NCBI GenBank assembly: GCA_037893225.1
Contig: JAZGUH010000005.1
Span: forward strand, 1,302,001 to 1,366,000
Source of the DNA: Hippasteria phrygiana
Taxonomy: Eukaryota; Echinodermata; Asteroidea; Valvatida; Goniasteridae
Length of the DNA stretch: 64,000 nucleotides
Direction of reading: 5' to 3'
Shown: in pieces, positions 21,395-34,500 of the stretch
Numbering within the stretch: position 1 is the first letter of the stretch
How the letters are laid out: every line of letters starts with the position of its first letter
Made by a program: the position numbers and the translations under genes
The notes under the pieces: generated by a model
The model's database searches: none
What the model was told of the DNA's origin: nothing
What the model saw: only the letters and a program-made list of their open reading frames with translations

Positions 21395-21667
21395 TAGTAC
21401 CGAAGTCTGACGTCAGTTGCCACGACAACTGGCTCCAAACACTATGGAGATTTCGACTGTTAACAGCCAGTCATGCAAACACATTTACACAAAATAACAA
21501 AAATATTCTGACTCCAAACATTGCATTGACGTCATCACTTTGGTACTCTATAGAGTACTGAAGTCTGACGTTAGTTGCCGTGGCAGTGGTTCTACACACA
21601 TGCAGTTTAGAATGTATTCTGTTCCAAACATCGCATTGATTGACGTCATCACTTCGGTACTCTATAG
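21395..21667. mobile_element. Two tandem MITEs sharing one CTATAGAGTAC terminus
   Basis: The first copy starts at TAGTACCGAAGTCTGACGTC and ends at TCACTTTGGTACTCTATAG. The second copy begins inside that terminus (CTATAGAGTACTGAAGTCTG) and ends with TCACTTCGGTACTCTATAG at 21667. This is the same family as 7695-7852. Confidence 0.85.
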
Positions 21668-21955
21668 GCCTACCTCTAACGTTTGTACTTACAAGTAGCA
21701 CGTTGGCAGCGATGGAAACTTAAAAAAACCTGTGGACATTGTTTTTAAAATCATGCCGGAAGGGAAATCGTGTAAAAATAACGGTTTGTGTTCACCTTAA
21801 ACTCGTGTCATATCAAGTGCTCTTTTGGAAATAACTGATATTTTAACATAAACGTATTTATACTGCCGGTCAAGTGTACATGTAAAGCTAGCTATACACA
21901 ATAATTGCGTGAAATGTTATAGCCTATTTCCGTGTATGGCATTTAGTTTTAACGG

Positions 21956-22069
21956 GACACTTTTGAGACGCTAGTGGGAGCAGACATACCGGTCCTTTTC
22001 CATTGTTGCGCATGCTCAACTAGCAAAAGGACCGGTATGTCTGCTGCCACCGGCGTTTCAAAAGTCTCC
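21956..22069. mobile_element. Foldback element with AAAAGGACCGGTATGTCTGC arms
   Basis: GCAGACATACCGGTCCTTTT (left) is the exact complement of AAAAGGACCGGTATGTCTGC (right). The outer parts ACACTTTTGAGACGC and GCGTTTCAAAAGTCTCC extend the arms imperfectly. The loop is about 25 nt. Confidence 0.88.
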
Positions 22070-23159
22070 ATAGATCCTTAAAAGCTAATTGTGTATTAGG
22101 TATACAGCTGTGGAAAAAATACAGCTGTTCATGTATTTCGTAAATTTTACTGTGTGAAATTTTCGTCAAAGTTCTTGCTCATCTTACAGAGAAAACGATA
22201 ATAACTTACTGAATCTGTTTCACTGTGTGCACTTATGAAGTGTAGGCTACATTTCCACAAATTGTGGAGTTCGAGATTCTGTATTATTACTCCTGCTCAT
22301 TTATTTCTCGTATATTTACCTCACCTGGTGCCTGCGCAAGTCTCTCGTCATTATTTATGTCACATGTCTGATTTGCGCTCATCTGTTACTACAGGTTCCC
22401 CCTCCTTCAGAAAATTATATATGCGGCGAGGTCAATGATACTTGACCTCTTTGTGCCGATTGCCTGTAAATATATATTTAAAAAAAAAATTCCATCAACT
22501 TGCATAATTTCAAATGAGCATCCACTTATTAAGGTTCGTTTTACTTTCAACTTACCACCAATCTCAATAAAAAAAAATATATAAAAAACTTTGCTAATAA
22601 TAGTGCGTCCCTTTTTCTTTGTCCGATTTGCATAAAACAGAATAATTATTAGAAGTTATTACTCTTTTTACTGTATTTTAAGTGGATTTGGGGAATAAAA
22701 GTAGAAAGGAACTGTCACAGCTTCCTCCATGGTCACAGTAAGTAAACCTTCACGTCAAAGACAAATTGTGTTGGGTAAGGACCAGATGTAGATCCAAACA
22801 AGAAAGAGCAATTTCCCGTCTGTTATAAGGGCAAGCTCCGAGTCTGTCACGCCGGAGAAAAATTCCACGGAGATGCTAGCTCGAAGTTCATGGTATTTGC
22901 TGGGGAAAAGTGTTGGTATAGCAAGTTTGAACCGCTCGAGTTTAGACGAGAGAAAGAAAGCTCAGTGTTAAAGAGAGTAAAGGTAAGATTTTGTGATCTC
23001 TTTTGATGTTCATGTACGTTTTATTCTTGTAATATGTCCCAGAGTGTGACATTTCAATGTCCCAATTTTTCCTAACATTGTGGCTGTCACCAACACCACG
23101 AACTGACGCTCTCTAGCGCGTGAGTGCCAATGCGCGCGCGTATTTTACAGAACAGAGTA
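22070..23159. other. Intergenic, no gene recognised
   Basis: AT-rich sequence. The stretch 22730-22985 has donor-like GTAAGT and GTAAGATTT words but no convincing open frame. Confidence 0.45.
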
Positions 23160-23505
23160 ATTTTCGTTTTCACGAACTGACACCCAAGTAGGGGAGCGCG
23201 CGCTAACCACATTTTCATTTTCACGAACTGAAACCATTCTTAATTTCACGAGTTTAGAGGTTTTCAGTTCAATGTTTCTGTAAACCACAAGTATACAGAT
23301 GGAGTAGATTCGTGTCAAAGCTTTTAAAGCGTTTTCTTGGAATGGTATTTCCGCTACATGCTTGCGTGTCAATTCTAGCGAGTCAGTGTCCGATGTGCGC
23401 GCGCACACCTGGGTGTCAGTTCATGAAACCGAAATTTACTCGGTACGCGGTTTCACGAACTGACACCCAGGGTGCGCGTGAGTGTCAGTTCGTGAAAACG
23501 GTGAC
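23160..23505. repeat. Cluster of TTTCACGAACTGACACCC words in both orientations
   Basis: CACGAACTGACACCC occurs at about 23171 and 23456. Its inverse, GGGTGTCAGTTC or GTGTCAGTTCGTGA, occurs at about 23411 and 23482. Looser copies are at 23098 and 23221. This suggests one or two nested TIR elements. Confidence 0.7.
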
Positions 23506-24472
23506 GGTATAATGTATTGCGGTGTTTTTGTCTTACTGCGTAATAATTTTACCCAATCTTCCTAAGACACGGATGTGTAAATTGAGCCGATGATCGTTTA
23601 TGTAATTAATACGCCTATATAATTCTGATTATCCAATCTGGAAGTTTTTTATTGGGGGTCTAGTGTTATTCGGAAATGCCGTTTTGAGTGCAGCAATATG
23701 CATAGTGCTACTTTGAAGAAAAAAGGCAAACTTGTGAAGTTGTGACACTTGAAAAGCAAGTCGGAGCATACAACTGCGGCAGACTTGTATTGTCCGCGGG
23801 CGCGTTTTGGAAGTTTGCTCTGTTTTCCGGGTTTTCGTTTTTTGAGTTTGAAATACTTATAGCACACTAAGATGAGAAATCAAAAAGCAACTGATTTTCT
23901 TTATTTCCATTAACAGGTTCTTTTTTACTTCATTGTAAATAATAACTACCGGTTTATGATTGTACATGTATATGATTGTACCAGAAAAAAACAACTGAAA
24001 TTGTAAAACCTTCGTTCAAATTTCAACTTGGTTTATATTATTTGTGACACGATTAAAATAATGACTACCGATACTCAAATTTGCTCCAGTAACATTTCCA
24101 GTATTTCTAGTTCTGAACCCGAAAAATTCTAGCTCGGATTAATTTGGCATTCTGTTCTAAATTTTTGGAGGAAACATGCAGTAATTTAACCTTGTACAGT
24201 CGGACGCCAGGGATAGGCTTGAAGACGTGACGTCATCCGTTGCCTAGCTACAACAAAGAGTACCAAAACAGTATGCCGTCTATAGCCTTATAAACGGAAG
24301 GGGAAATTAAGGATAACGAAAATGTCAGCCGGGGTACCTCAGCAGACGGGTTGATTGGTTCATCCGTCGACCTAGGATAAAAACGTCATGTATTTCACTG
24401 CTTTTTCACGGACCCGTACTCATTTCTCGTAACAGATTAACAAGTACCCTTGTGTTTTCGTGTGACTTCGCC
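23506..24472. other. Upstream region of the tetraspanin gene
   Basis: No exon seen. A GC-richer stretch at 24190-24470 precedes the ATG and probably includes the promoter and 5' UTR; no TATA box is obvious. Confidence 0.45.
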
Positions 24473-27400
24473 ATGGCGCTTCGCGACTGTGCAAAATGCT
24501 TCCTTTTTGTCTTCAACATGCTGTTTTTTGTGAGTATCGGTCAAAATTGTCGATAACATTTCTTCCGAGGCAGGCGTTTAAAATACGCTGAATCGAAAGA
24601 AGAATACGGTAGGCCCTAGGCCTATAACGTTTCTATGTATGCGTACAGTTGTTTTGGAACTTCATTGGAATTGGTGTCGGGGGAAGGGCGCAAGTTGTTC
24701 AATTTCCAGCATGTTTTACTAGTACTCCAGTCTACATTTCCCAAATTTTTCTTTCTGCCCCGTCATGATCAACTTATCCCCATTTTATAAACCTTTTGGC
24801 CACAGCGTTTTCTTACAATTTTAAAGTCTCTAAGCAGCCCTTCACTTGTTCTGCAATTTGGTTTTGTTAACAGTTAATCTTTGTGTGTAAATTTGTTTGC
24901 CTGAATAAAATATGTTTATGGTGATAAAGTGTGTTTACTGACGACAACCATAACCGCGGTTTGAAAAAAAAATCGTCTATATACGCGCATTCTTGCGCGT
25001 ACTCATTCCATTGTTTGCCTCTTGTTTATGTTACGCTTGGCTACACAAGCCCGTCTTAGCATACCAGCACCCCATTAACAGCCGACCAGAAGGGGTTAAT
25101 TATTTGAGGCCATTTGCACTTCTACCTGCCCCCTACCCAGGCGCGGATCCAGGGGGGTTTGGGGGTCGAAACCCCCCCCCCCCCCCTGCTCGTTGCCATT
25201 TTTTTATTTATTTTTTGGGTTGCTTGTAGGGGCCTACGCCTAAAGTTGCAAACCAGAAACCCTACATGTCTTATTTTGCCTATAGGTAAGAACGAAAACA
25301 AAGAGGTTAAATGGCGCCACCAACGGTGAGAAGGTGTGTCAGCCCAGCCCCCCCCCCCCCCCCCCGCCCCCCCCCCCCCCCCCCCACCCCCGCCCCCGCT
25401 TGTTAAAAAAAATTCGCAGAAGGAACATTTTGGGAGTCACCTTTCTGGGCAAATTTCAGAACCCCCCCCCCCCCCCCCCCCCGGATCCGCCCCTGCTATC
25501 CCACCCAAGGGCCCAATTTCATAGCGCTGCTTAATGGTAAGCAGAAAAGTTGTGCTAGGTCCAACCATGGAGGATGTTCCTTCCTCCATGGCCCAACTAT
25601 AGCAGGGAAATTTGCTGAAGCATTAGCGTATTTCATGGCCAAACGATTGCGCGTGCATGGAGATTTTGCGTCACTAATTCAAGCAAATCCTGCTTCCGAA
25701 GTTAGCGGGCTCTTCGCTGTGCTTTATACCGCTTACAGTCTCTATGAAATGGGCGAGGGTTCCGTTAGCAGAAAATTGTGTGTTAAGCAGCGCTATGAAA
25801 TTGGGCCTAGGTTTTAGGTGTACTGACATATGTCTTTCTATCCCTTCCGGCTCCAGCTCGCCGGGGTTACTGTGCTGGCTGTGGGCGCCTTCCTGTACAG
25901 TCGCGAGGGACCCTTTGCCACCCTCCTTCCCAGTCTCCCATTCCTCAACGTGACGACACTGACCATGGTCCTGGGCAGTATCATCATGATTGTATCCTTC
26001 CTTGGCTTCTGCGGCGCCATCAGGGAGAACGCATTCATGCTGTCTGCCGTAAGTATATCCTCTTTCGAAGTGTGACGTCATTTGGATCCGGAAATGCAGT
26101 ACCAATGAATGGATGTATGCGTGTGTGTATAGCTTCACGCGTTTTCATAGAGGCCCACGGATTTGGATCCGGAAGTTAACGCTGCTTGCGAGGAGGTTAG
26201 CCAGTGCAGATCTCGTGAAGTCATATTTCTGCCAGGTTTATGCTAATCGGAATCATAATCGAGATCAGAATGGAGGGACCGGGAACCGCGTAGCGTACAA
26301 TGTGGAATGAGTCAAGCAAACGAAAAATAGACCCATACCAGACAATTCTATAAAGTCAGAAAGAATCGCAATCTAACAGGCCAATAGAAACAAACAGACA
26401 TTGTGACTCGCACAATATTTGCGACTATCTCCCTGATACAAAACTTGGAGGCAAACTTCACAAATTGAAACGACTCTTGAACGGTTAAAAGACCCAGGTA
26501 CATGTACACTCAGTGCATCAAAACTATTACATGAAAAAGGCTGATGACAAAATTACTGTAGTAAAGCAGAACATCACAAACCACTGATTTTCTACTCAAT
26601 ATGAACCAGGAGATTAGGACGATATATTTCGATAAAAGGCATACAAAATCATACTACTCTATATGCAAAATCACATCTGAAGCCCGTATTGTCCAACCCT
26701 GACAAAGAGTATAGAGTTGAACAGCTGTGATGTGATTTTGGACCCTCGTTGTTAAAATAACACGCGATTATGCCTAATCCTTTTTGTCCAGTGTGAATAA
26801 AAATCATATCCAGGTTTTTCACAGTGAAAAAAGAAATGAAACTAAAGCAATTTTAGTTTGGGAACGTAAGAATTTAAGTTTTGCTGAAATAATTTGTAAT
26901 AACTAATTACTGCAATAACTCTGTTATTTTCTCTCTTCTGCAGTATTTTGTGATAATGGTGGTCATCTTGACAGCCGAGTTTATAGCAGGTGGGATTGGT
27001 TTAGCTAAGAGGAAAGAGGTCGAGGCGTTCATACAGCAAGATCTGACCCAGCGTGGGCTTGCCCTCTATGGTACGCCGGGCCAGCACGGCCTGACGTCGA
27101 CGTGGGACAGATTGCAGACTTCGGTAAGTTCAAGATTTTCTCGTACTTTTCTGTCAGAATATCTTATAATGTCCTGTCTTTATTTCAAATTCAATCTTTT
27201 CTTTGTCTTTTCTGTTTGTATTGTTGTAAAGGGGCTTTCTTTGGGTCATACTTGCTAATAGTGTGACGTCATTTTGGAACCGGAAGTGCGTATGGGTGTA
27301 AACGAACTGCTACTTACGAAGAGAATAGCTGTAGGTCGGGGTTATATTAGTCTTGGTCAAAGGCTTTTCGTTAAGTGTTGTCACAAGTCGTAATTTTTCA

Positions 27401-29734
27401 GTCAAATTATCAGAAATAGATGGCGCGTTCGTCAGTGCGAGCTTAACATGCACGAGGAAGTCATGATACCACGTAAACGAATATTTATCTTCGTCAAACG
27501 AATATTTATCTTCGTCAAACAAACCACAAGGCATATTGTATCTTGTTTGAATTTGTAATTTGTTCAGTCTATTGGAAAAGTCGTCAAAAATCTCTTTATG
27601 ATACAACAGAACGCGTGGGCGATAATTATAACTCATGAAAGGAGCATTGGCAATTACGGATGCCGATACTCTCGGTTGCAATAAAGACACCCCCCCCCCC
27701 CCAAAAAAAAAAAAAAAACATTTGTCCTTATTGGTTAATATTTCAAACTCTTTGCAGACGTAGTAAACAATGGAATAAAACGGTAGCAACATCAATCAAT
27801 GAGCTTATGAGGCCTGTTTGTTTCACACAGATCCCGATCTCGATCAGTACGTGATCCGTTCGTTACGGTTCACACAACATATTCCTCCTAGTATAGTACA
27901 TGTAGATGGAGCGAACCAGCGGTTGGATCAGTGATTGAGATCCGGATCTGTGTGAAACAAACATATGCCCTGTATGTGCATAGCCTAGTAATGATTTTGG
28001 TACGAGCGTCAAAACACTCTCTGCACGAGTTGACTACCAACTAAAAGCTGGTGAAACAAAATTATAGGCAAGCTGCGAGATAATGAAACTTCGAAACTTC
28101 TAGTTTACGTAACATCCAGTTTACGTAACATCCATGGTCATTGGCCGTGCATTAAAATGTCCCTAGCGTGTACCGTATATAGAGCGCAGTCACACTTGTA
28201 TAGACCGAGACTCCTGCGTTAAACATACTCCTGCTATAGCTGTGAGCTATGCATTGTCTGACAAAGCTGTCATTAACTACAATCATTAATATCAAACAGT
28301 TGCATCAAAAAGTACTCGGTGTGTTTTCTAATCGGTTTTTCTAGCTGATGTGCTGCGGCGTGAGTAATGCTACCGACTGGGGTCGATTTCACCCCGAGAT
28401 GAGACGGCCGGGCGAAACACCCGATTCCTGCTGCGTCGTGCACTTCACGGACTGTGGTGCAGGACCCTTACACAGCAAGTGGCAAAAGGTGAGCTAATTA
28501 TCAGTGTTATTATTTATGTTTAAAGGAAAGAGATTATTTAAAGTTATCATAATAGTGACGAGGAACGTGGTGGAACTGTTGGTATTTAGTTCATGGTCAG
28601 ACATGCCTAGAATTTCCCGAGTTATAGTGACACACCCATCAACACAACCAAGTGTGTAAACACCTTCAATCGTTGACCTCCTATTGTCCTCCTATATATT
28701 GTTTGTATCCTCATTGGTTTTGTACACGATTTTGAATCGTGGACCTTGACTCAACCGTGGACCATATTGTCCTCTTTTTTTAAAGGTATACAATACCTTT
28801 GAATAGCTATACAAACTCACATGGACTTACCTTACATACCAACTGTGGAACATTCTTCTGTTTTCATGTAGTTAAGAAAAACGGAGAAAAAAAACTAATT
28901 TTACTGACTCGCACTGCGAATGCTCTTTCAACCCGAATTTTGTGTATAGTGATCCCCTTCATTTCGCGACTGATAACCTTAACCCCAAAATGCCTCTAAT
29001 ATCTGCTTTTCAGAGAGGGGGGGACGTTCTGTGGACGTGGGCAAGTCCACAAACCGTTCAGTCTTCATCCCGTGGACATCTTTTTGTTCACAGGTCCACA
29101 GAGTATGCAATGTTAGCACTTAGGGCCGACAGTACAACGAAGATGATTTTGTTTTGTGTTTGCTGTGTAGGGCTGTAAAGACGCCCTCATTGCCGACATA
29201 CGGGATCACATGGCGGTCGTGGCAGGAATACTCATCGGTGTGGGATTATTTCAGGTAAACCGGAAAATACTGTCTGTGCCTTATATTTCACAAGACCATT
29301 TCAGTTGGTGTCCCAGTTCATATTGGACCGCGTGCAGTGATGGTAATAAAACGCTTTTTGAAATAGGCTAGTCAACCGCGCCGCACGCATCCTAGCAAAG
29401 CGTGCAAGTGGTTTAATTAACCCGCTCTATGTACAATGATCAAGGCTGTTAACATGTGGTGGCATTGGATAACCGTTCACAGGACTAGCGTGAACCGAAT
29501 TCCTTGACAGTTTACCCATCAAAGTTGTAGAACTTATGCAGCGCGACAAACGAAATAAAATGACGTCAGATGTCTGAGGTTCCTTTGAAACGTGCACTGT
29601 ATTAAAGAATTGAGCTTCAAACGGTTGATATATTATATTATATTTGCCTCCATTTTTCACTTTTCACATTTTCTTTGCAGGTTTTGGGCATCGTCTTTTC
29701 ATTCATTCTGTGTTATTCCATCCGGAAAGGCTAA
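24473..29734 (+). CDS. Tetraspanin family membrane protein
   Basis: A four-pass membrane scaffold that organises receptors and adhesion proteins in membrane microdomains. Coding exons are 24473-24529, 25857-26048, 26944-27123, 28345-28488, 29171-29254 and 29681-29734. They total 711 nt and 236 residues, and every exon is in phase 0. The start MALRDCAKCFLFVFNMLFF joins LAGVTVLAVGAFLY as TM1. A small loop has an NVT glycosylation site near residue 50. TM2 is TLTMVLGSIIMIVSFLGF, followed by CGAIREN. TM3 is YFVIMVVILTAEFIAGGIGL. The large loop holds the family's CCG motif (residues 146-148, MCCGVSNATDW, also an N-glycosylation site), a DSCC pair and two more Cys, six in all. TM4 is MAVVAGILIGVGLFQVLGIV. 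The tail is CYSIRKG. Subfamily placement is open. Confidence 0.94.
24985..25095 (-). repeat. Inverted copy of the TGTGCAGCCAAGCGTA repeat family
   Basis: The words CATTGTTTGCCTCTTG, TTACGCTTGGCTACACAAGC and TAGCATACCAGCACCCCATT are the complement of the repeat at 280-400. It lies in tetraspanin intron 1. Confidence 0.8.
25141..25494. mobile_element. Element bounded by GCGCGGATCC/GGATCCGCCCC with poly-C runs
   Basis: GCGCGGATCCAGGGGGG at the left is mirrored by CCCCCCGGATCCGCCCC at the right. Three long C-rich tracts lie inside. Tetraspanin intron 1. Confidence 0.65.
25509..25807. mobile_element. 299-bp MITE with GGGCCCAATTTCATAGCGCT TIRs
   Basis: The left end GGGCCCAATTTCATAGCGCT and the right end AGCGCTATGAAATTGGGCC are almost perfect inverted repeats. 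The right end is 49 bp before tetraspanin exon 2. The divergent copy at 3747-4121 belongs to the same family. Confidence 0.9.
26049..26943. other. Tetraspanin intron 2
   Basis: Intron sequence. GTGTGACGTCATTTGGATCC, GGAAATGCAG (26070) resembles GTGTGACGTCATTTTGGAAC, GGAAGTGCG (27261), so a small shared repeat is likely. No extra exon was found. Confidence 0.55.
27811..27970. mobile_element. MITE with GGCCTGTTTGTTTCACACAG TIRs
   Basis: The left end GGCCTGTTTGTTTCACACAG, then ATCC, is mirrored by GGATCTGTGTGAAACAAAC at the right. Relatives are at 50913-51335 and 56720-56768. It lies in tetraspanin intron 3. Confidence 0.87.
28489..29170. other. Tetraspanin intron 4
   Basis: It holds a remnant of the TTTAAAGGTA MITE family near 28782-28805 (TTTAAAGGTATACAATACC). 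No coding exon was found. Confidence 0.5.
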
Positions 29735-31126
29735 GCACGGACGACTCCGCGGAGCACGTACGCATATACCGTCGGCCATTTTGGAGCCATGGGATTTTGA
29801 AGGACAATCTTGCACTGTACAAACAAATATGAAATGGATTGCAACGGCTGCTTTGTGCTCACCACCATGAATGCGATTTCCAAGAGAAATTGTCCCGATG
29901 ACAGATCTGCAAGCATGGTATACTTTCGGAGTCTTGTTTACTTTTAATAATAATTCTATACTGATCTATACTGCATGATGTCATTAATCATTTTGTGACT
30001 TAAATTTAAAGAGGTTGAGCATAATTTATATAAAACGTAATTGTACGGGGGTGTAGATTCTGAGGGATGGGAGACATAGGATCGCCCGCCCGGTTTTTTG
30101 TAAGTAAAAAAGGCGGAAAAGAGGACAATTAAAAGGAGAGGCCATGAGGGAAATGTAAATTTCACGTAAAATTAAAAACAAATTGTCGGAAAGAGGGTTT
30201 AAAGGCTCTTCTAAATGTTCACAGCTGTTTGGAATTTCATGATCACACCCCCCCCCCCCACCCCCACCCCCGTGTACCAAAAAAGTGCGCCACTATTTTT
30301 TGTCTCTAAATGAGGTTTGGGGCATGCATGGTGCAGTAAACTAAGAAAAGTTTGCCGACACACCCTTGAGAAGTTACAAACTTCAGAGCAAGTTAATAGT
30401 TGTATAAATAATGCGCAAATATTCATCAATGTGGTTCTTATTCTTAAGTTGCCACATTAAGTATACCATGCCTGATCGTTATGCCTTTAAAACATTCCTT
30501 AGAGCGGGAAAATGATTGGTTATAGGCTTATGTATTTAAAATATGGAGACACTTTTTCACAAACCCAGCACGCTGCTGTGAGCATTCATGAGATGTATAA
30601 ACATTTAATAGTAAAACAAAGTGCCGTATTGAAAGGCATTGCTATGGTAATTATTCATTGCAAATATTGTGCATGAACAAACTATGCAGTAACAAGTGTT
30701 CAATATCTTTCTTATGTTAAGTGAATTAAACTGAATTGAATCAAACTTGATCAAAATGAATCGATTTTCCTGAGTGAACATTTTGTGCATTGATGTCAAG
30801 AGTTTCAAGAACATCAGCTCTTTGTACAACGCACGGCGAGTCAAAAATTACAGATAGCCATGGTATGTGCGCATTTTTTGTACTCTTATGACGTCTCCAT
30901 GACGTAACACTTGGAGTTGGAACATACTATGGCCTAGGGGAATGCTGATTTCAGGCAGTTTGATGTTATAATTCCCTGCATCAGTCAACGTACACTAGAA
31001 TTCCTTGTTGGTTAATAGTCAGTTCTTTAACACCAGTAAATACTGAATTATGTTTGTTATTGCATAATTAATATAGTTTTCCATGTGCACATAGCCTAAA
31101 CGTTCCAAAACTGTACCTACACTTTT
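29735..31126. other. Tetraspanin 3' UTR and intergenic
   Basis: This has poly-C/CCCCAC near 30245-30270 and AT-rich text. No AATAAA was found close to the stop, and no gene was recognised. Confidence 0.5.
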
Positions 31127-31298
31127 TAGGCCGGGTATGTGTCCCTATTGCGTTATGCGTAAAAATGAAATTACGCGGGAAGCAATGGATCACGCAAAAC
31201 GGATAACGCAATACGCAATACGGCGCGGATGATCCATTGCTTTCCGCGTAATTTCATTTTTACGCATAACGCAATACTGACATGTATTCCCGGCCTTA
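31127..31298. mobile_element. 172-bp foldback element upstream of the kinase gene
   Basis: TAGGCCGGG..., then TTGCGTTATGCGTAAAAATG and AAATTACGCGGGAAGCAATG, is mirrored by CATTGCTTTCCGCGTAATTT, CATTTTTACGCATAACGCAA and CCCGGCCTTA. The arms are about 70 bp each with a short centre, so it could form a long hairpin. Confidence 0.9.
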
Positions 31299-31563
31299 CT
31301 CATTAAATGGAACGAACGCCCAGCGCTCACCCCGAAGTTGGTGACGACACAGAGTGGCGAGATTGTGACGTCATGGGGCGCGCGAGTTTCAAAACAGACT
31401 TTTGTTGCCATGTGCCACCCGCTAAATACACAAAACAAACGCGCCGAATCTCTGTTTTTGTTTGACATTCACGTGTGAAACAAGGATTTTTCTGCGGTAC
31501 ATTTTCGAATGTGACCAAAGTGATTTATTCTTGCGAAATTCGTTCTGACGAGAAACTGCGACA

Positions 31564-34500
31564 ATGATAACAGTTCTGCGATTAGCTGAAGAGCTTGGGT
31601 CGGTGAATTACCGGTGAGTTTGAAGGAAAAAAATTTAAACAAATGAAACTTTCCGTTGTGCTTTTGTCTTTAGGTCTTGCATTCCAGTTTAAGTACGTAT
31701 TACTCAAAAAAAGGCTGAACTGACGGTCGATTATAATCGTGTAGAACATAAAGCATTTTGTTTTCCTTTATTAAAAAATTGTTCATTGCATATCTTCTTT
31801 GATCGATACATTTCTACATCTCGTTGAAATAATCTAGGTATAGCAAGATCATTGTAAGATTATCTAGAAGAAGTGTTTTGTCTTATAACCATTTTGTTCT
31901 GGTTTTATGAAGCTAAAGCTATGGTACGAATTGATTTTTAATCTATAACAGACGCCTTTATTCCTGGGTGACGCCACCACTTGTGTGGCCGGGGCGTTCA
32001 ACCCCCGTGTCCCCAACCCTCATGCCCCTATGGCCCCCTGATCAGTGGTACAGTCAGCAAAAGACGACCGCCGTCACCAAGATGCTCTACGGGTAAGATG
32101 TGATTTCATTTCAGTACACTGCTCTGATATCAAACATTGGCGTCTAATTCAGTTTTAATGGCTCCGTAGCTAGTGCACCAATTTTAAAACGCTGATGCTT
32201 TTTATTTCCAGGTTGTGGAATAGGCCCAGAGACTTTGGAGTTATTACAAAGATCAGCTTCCCTCCCGATCGTCCAAACAATCACCTGTCCCCCTCTCCAC
32301 CAGTCCCTCCTACTGAGGCTAATACCGCCCCTCCACAACCTCCAAGTGGGGCTGATGACAGCGCATCACCTCAGAACACAGGCGTTCAACCACTTGAGGA
32401 AGAGGTAGCATTCCAATTGTTAATCATCTGTTACCCCTTCATGGATATTATTAGCTAATCAAAGTTACTTGCCTTTAATACTTCAGTCATTCTGCCGACT
32501 TTCTGACAATCACGCATCGCTGTTTTCCATCCTATGCACGTTTAACTCGACCCTTATCTACTCCCAACTCTAGATGACTCTGATAATTGTATCGTTTCAG
32601 GCAAGTCTGGGACAAGATGCGACTCTTCATGCAGATATCATGCAGAGAGTTGCAGTCATGATGGCTCAGCCACAAAGTATCAGGTAAGTGCGATGTCGAT
32701 TTCAACACAGATCCGAGTCCAATATTTTAAATGCAGACGTCATCTGTAGAACAAGTTGTTTACTTACTTATGGTTTTCGGAGCCTGCCAATCAACAGTTA
32801 AAGGTAACTGCACTCTCAACGTTATAATAAAAGAAATAAAAATACAATTTTTACATCGCGGGACATTGTGTGACGTTTCAAAATGGTTTTTGAGTTGAAG
32901 TGCATTCTGTTGTCAGAAGTGTTGACTTACCTTTTCACAGTGGTGAGGATCAATCATCTTGGATGCAAGAGATGGTGAGACACGCCCAACAACAGTCGTC
33001 CACATTGCCTCAAACGAGCCAGCCAGCAGCTCCTCCCACATTGCCAACCTTCCCAACTCCAACTTCCCCATTGACTCCACCAACTCCACCCAACTTGTCA
33101 TCTCAAAGGGTTCCCGCTGTCCCAGCACCGACCCTAGCAGCTCCACCGTCTCCAGCAACCCCTACCCTAACAACTCCACCAGCCCCGGTGATCCCGGTAA
33201 CTGCGATGACTCCACCGACTTCACCGCCTCAATATATCCCTGCAACCCCTCCAGCGCTAGCAGTGCCAACGCCAGCTACGCAGCCTGCCCAAGTGACTTC
33301 GGCATCTTCAACAGTACCGATTGCGCCACCTCCTTCCTTGGCAACTCTACCAGTTCCCCCTGCAGAGGCTAATACCATCAGCCCGCCACGACTTCCAAGT
33401 GGGACTGACGACAGCGCATCACCTCAGAACACGGGAGTTCAACCACTGGAGCAAGAGGTAGAATGCCAATGGCTCATTATCTCATGAACCATAAACCATT
33501 TCTTTTTATACAGATTATGTTTCTATTCTCGTCTTATGCCAAGACTGTCAAAGAATGAGCAAAACAATTTTGGCTCATTAACGTCAGTTGACTCTAATAC
33601 TTGAGCCATTCTGCTGACTTTGACAATCTACTCTCAACTCTTAAATTAATGACTCGGATAAGTATCTTTTCAGGCAAATCTGGGACAAGATGCGACTCTT
33701 CAGGCAGAGATAATGCAGAGAGTTTCAGCCATGATGGCTCAACCACAAAGTATCAGGTAAGTGTAGAGTCCCCAGAAACAATAACATCGATTTCAATACA
33801 GATCTGAGTCAATCAAATATTTGTATGCAGACTTATCATGTACAACAACTTGTTTATTTCCCGGTGCTTAATACAGAGCCTGAAACTTATATTTTGTTTT
33901 ACTCCTGACACTGAAACAACATTTCTAGAAACTTTGAATCGCGTAAGGTTTTAAAATAAGTTTTGAGTCAGGAGTTTACGTACCTTACAATCTTTTCACA
34001 GTGGTGAGGACCAGCCACTTTGGCTGCAAGAGATGATGAGACACCCCCAACAACAGCCACCGGTATTATCTCAGCAAAGCCAGCCAACAGTTCCTCCCAC
34101 GCCATCAACCTTGCCAACTCCAACTTCGCCAGTGACTCCGCCAACTCCACCTAACCTGTCATCTCACATGATCCCCGCTTTCCCGGCCACAGCATCGGTC
34201 CTAGCAACGCCATTGTCTCCAGAGAGACCTCTCCACGCAAGTCCTCTAGCCCCGGTGATCCCGGTAACTTCACTGATACTACTGACGTCACCACCTCAGT
34301 CCACACATGCAGCCTCACCAGGCCAAGCTAACCCAATGCTGGCAACCCAACCTACGCTAGTGACTCTGACACCCCCAACAGTACCGATTACACCGCCTCC
34401 TACCCTGGCATCGCCACCAGCCCTGATGATCCCAGCAACTCCACTGACCACACCTCCTCTACCTACCCGGGCTACTCCTCCAGCCCCGGTCACGGTGATT

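Noticed and set aside
25334..25534. Poly-proline open frames
   Set aside because: They come from long poly-C tracts within an intronic element.
27310..27795. 161-residue - strand frame in tetraspanin intron 3
   Set aside because: Includes poly-F/G from homopolymers and a small DNA duplication (CGAATATTTATCTTCGTCAA); no domain is visible.
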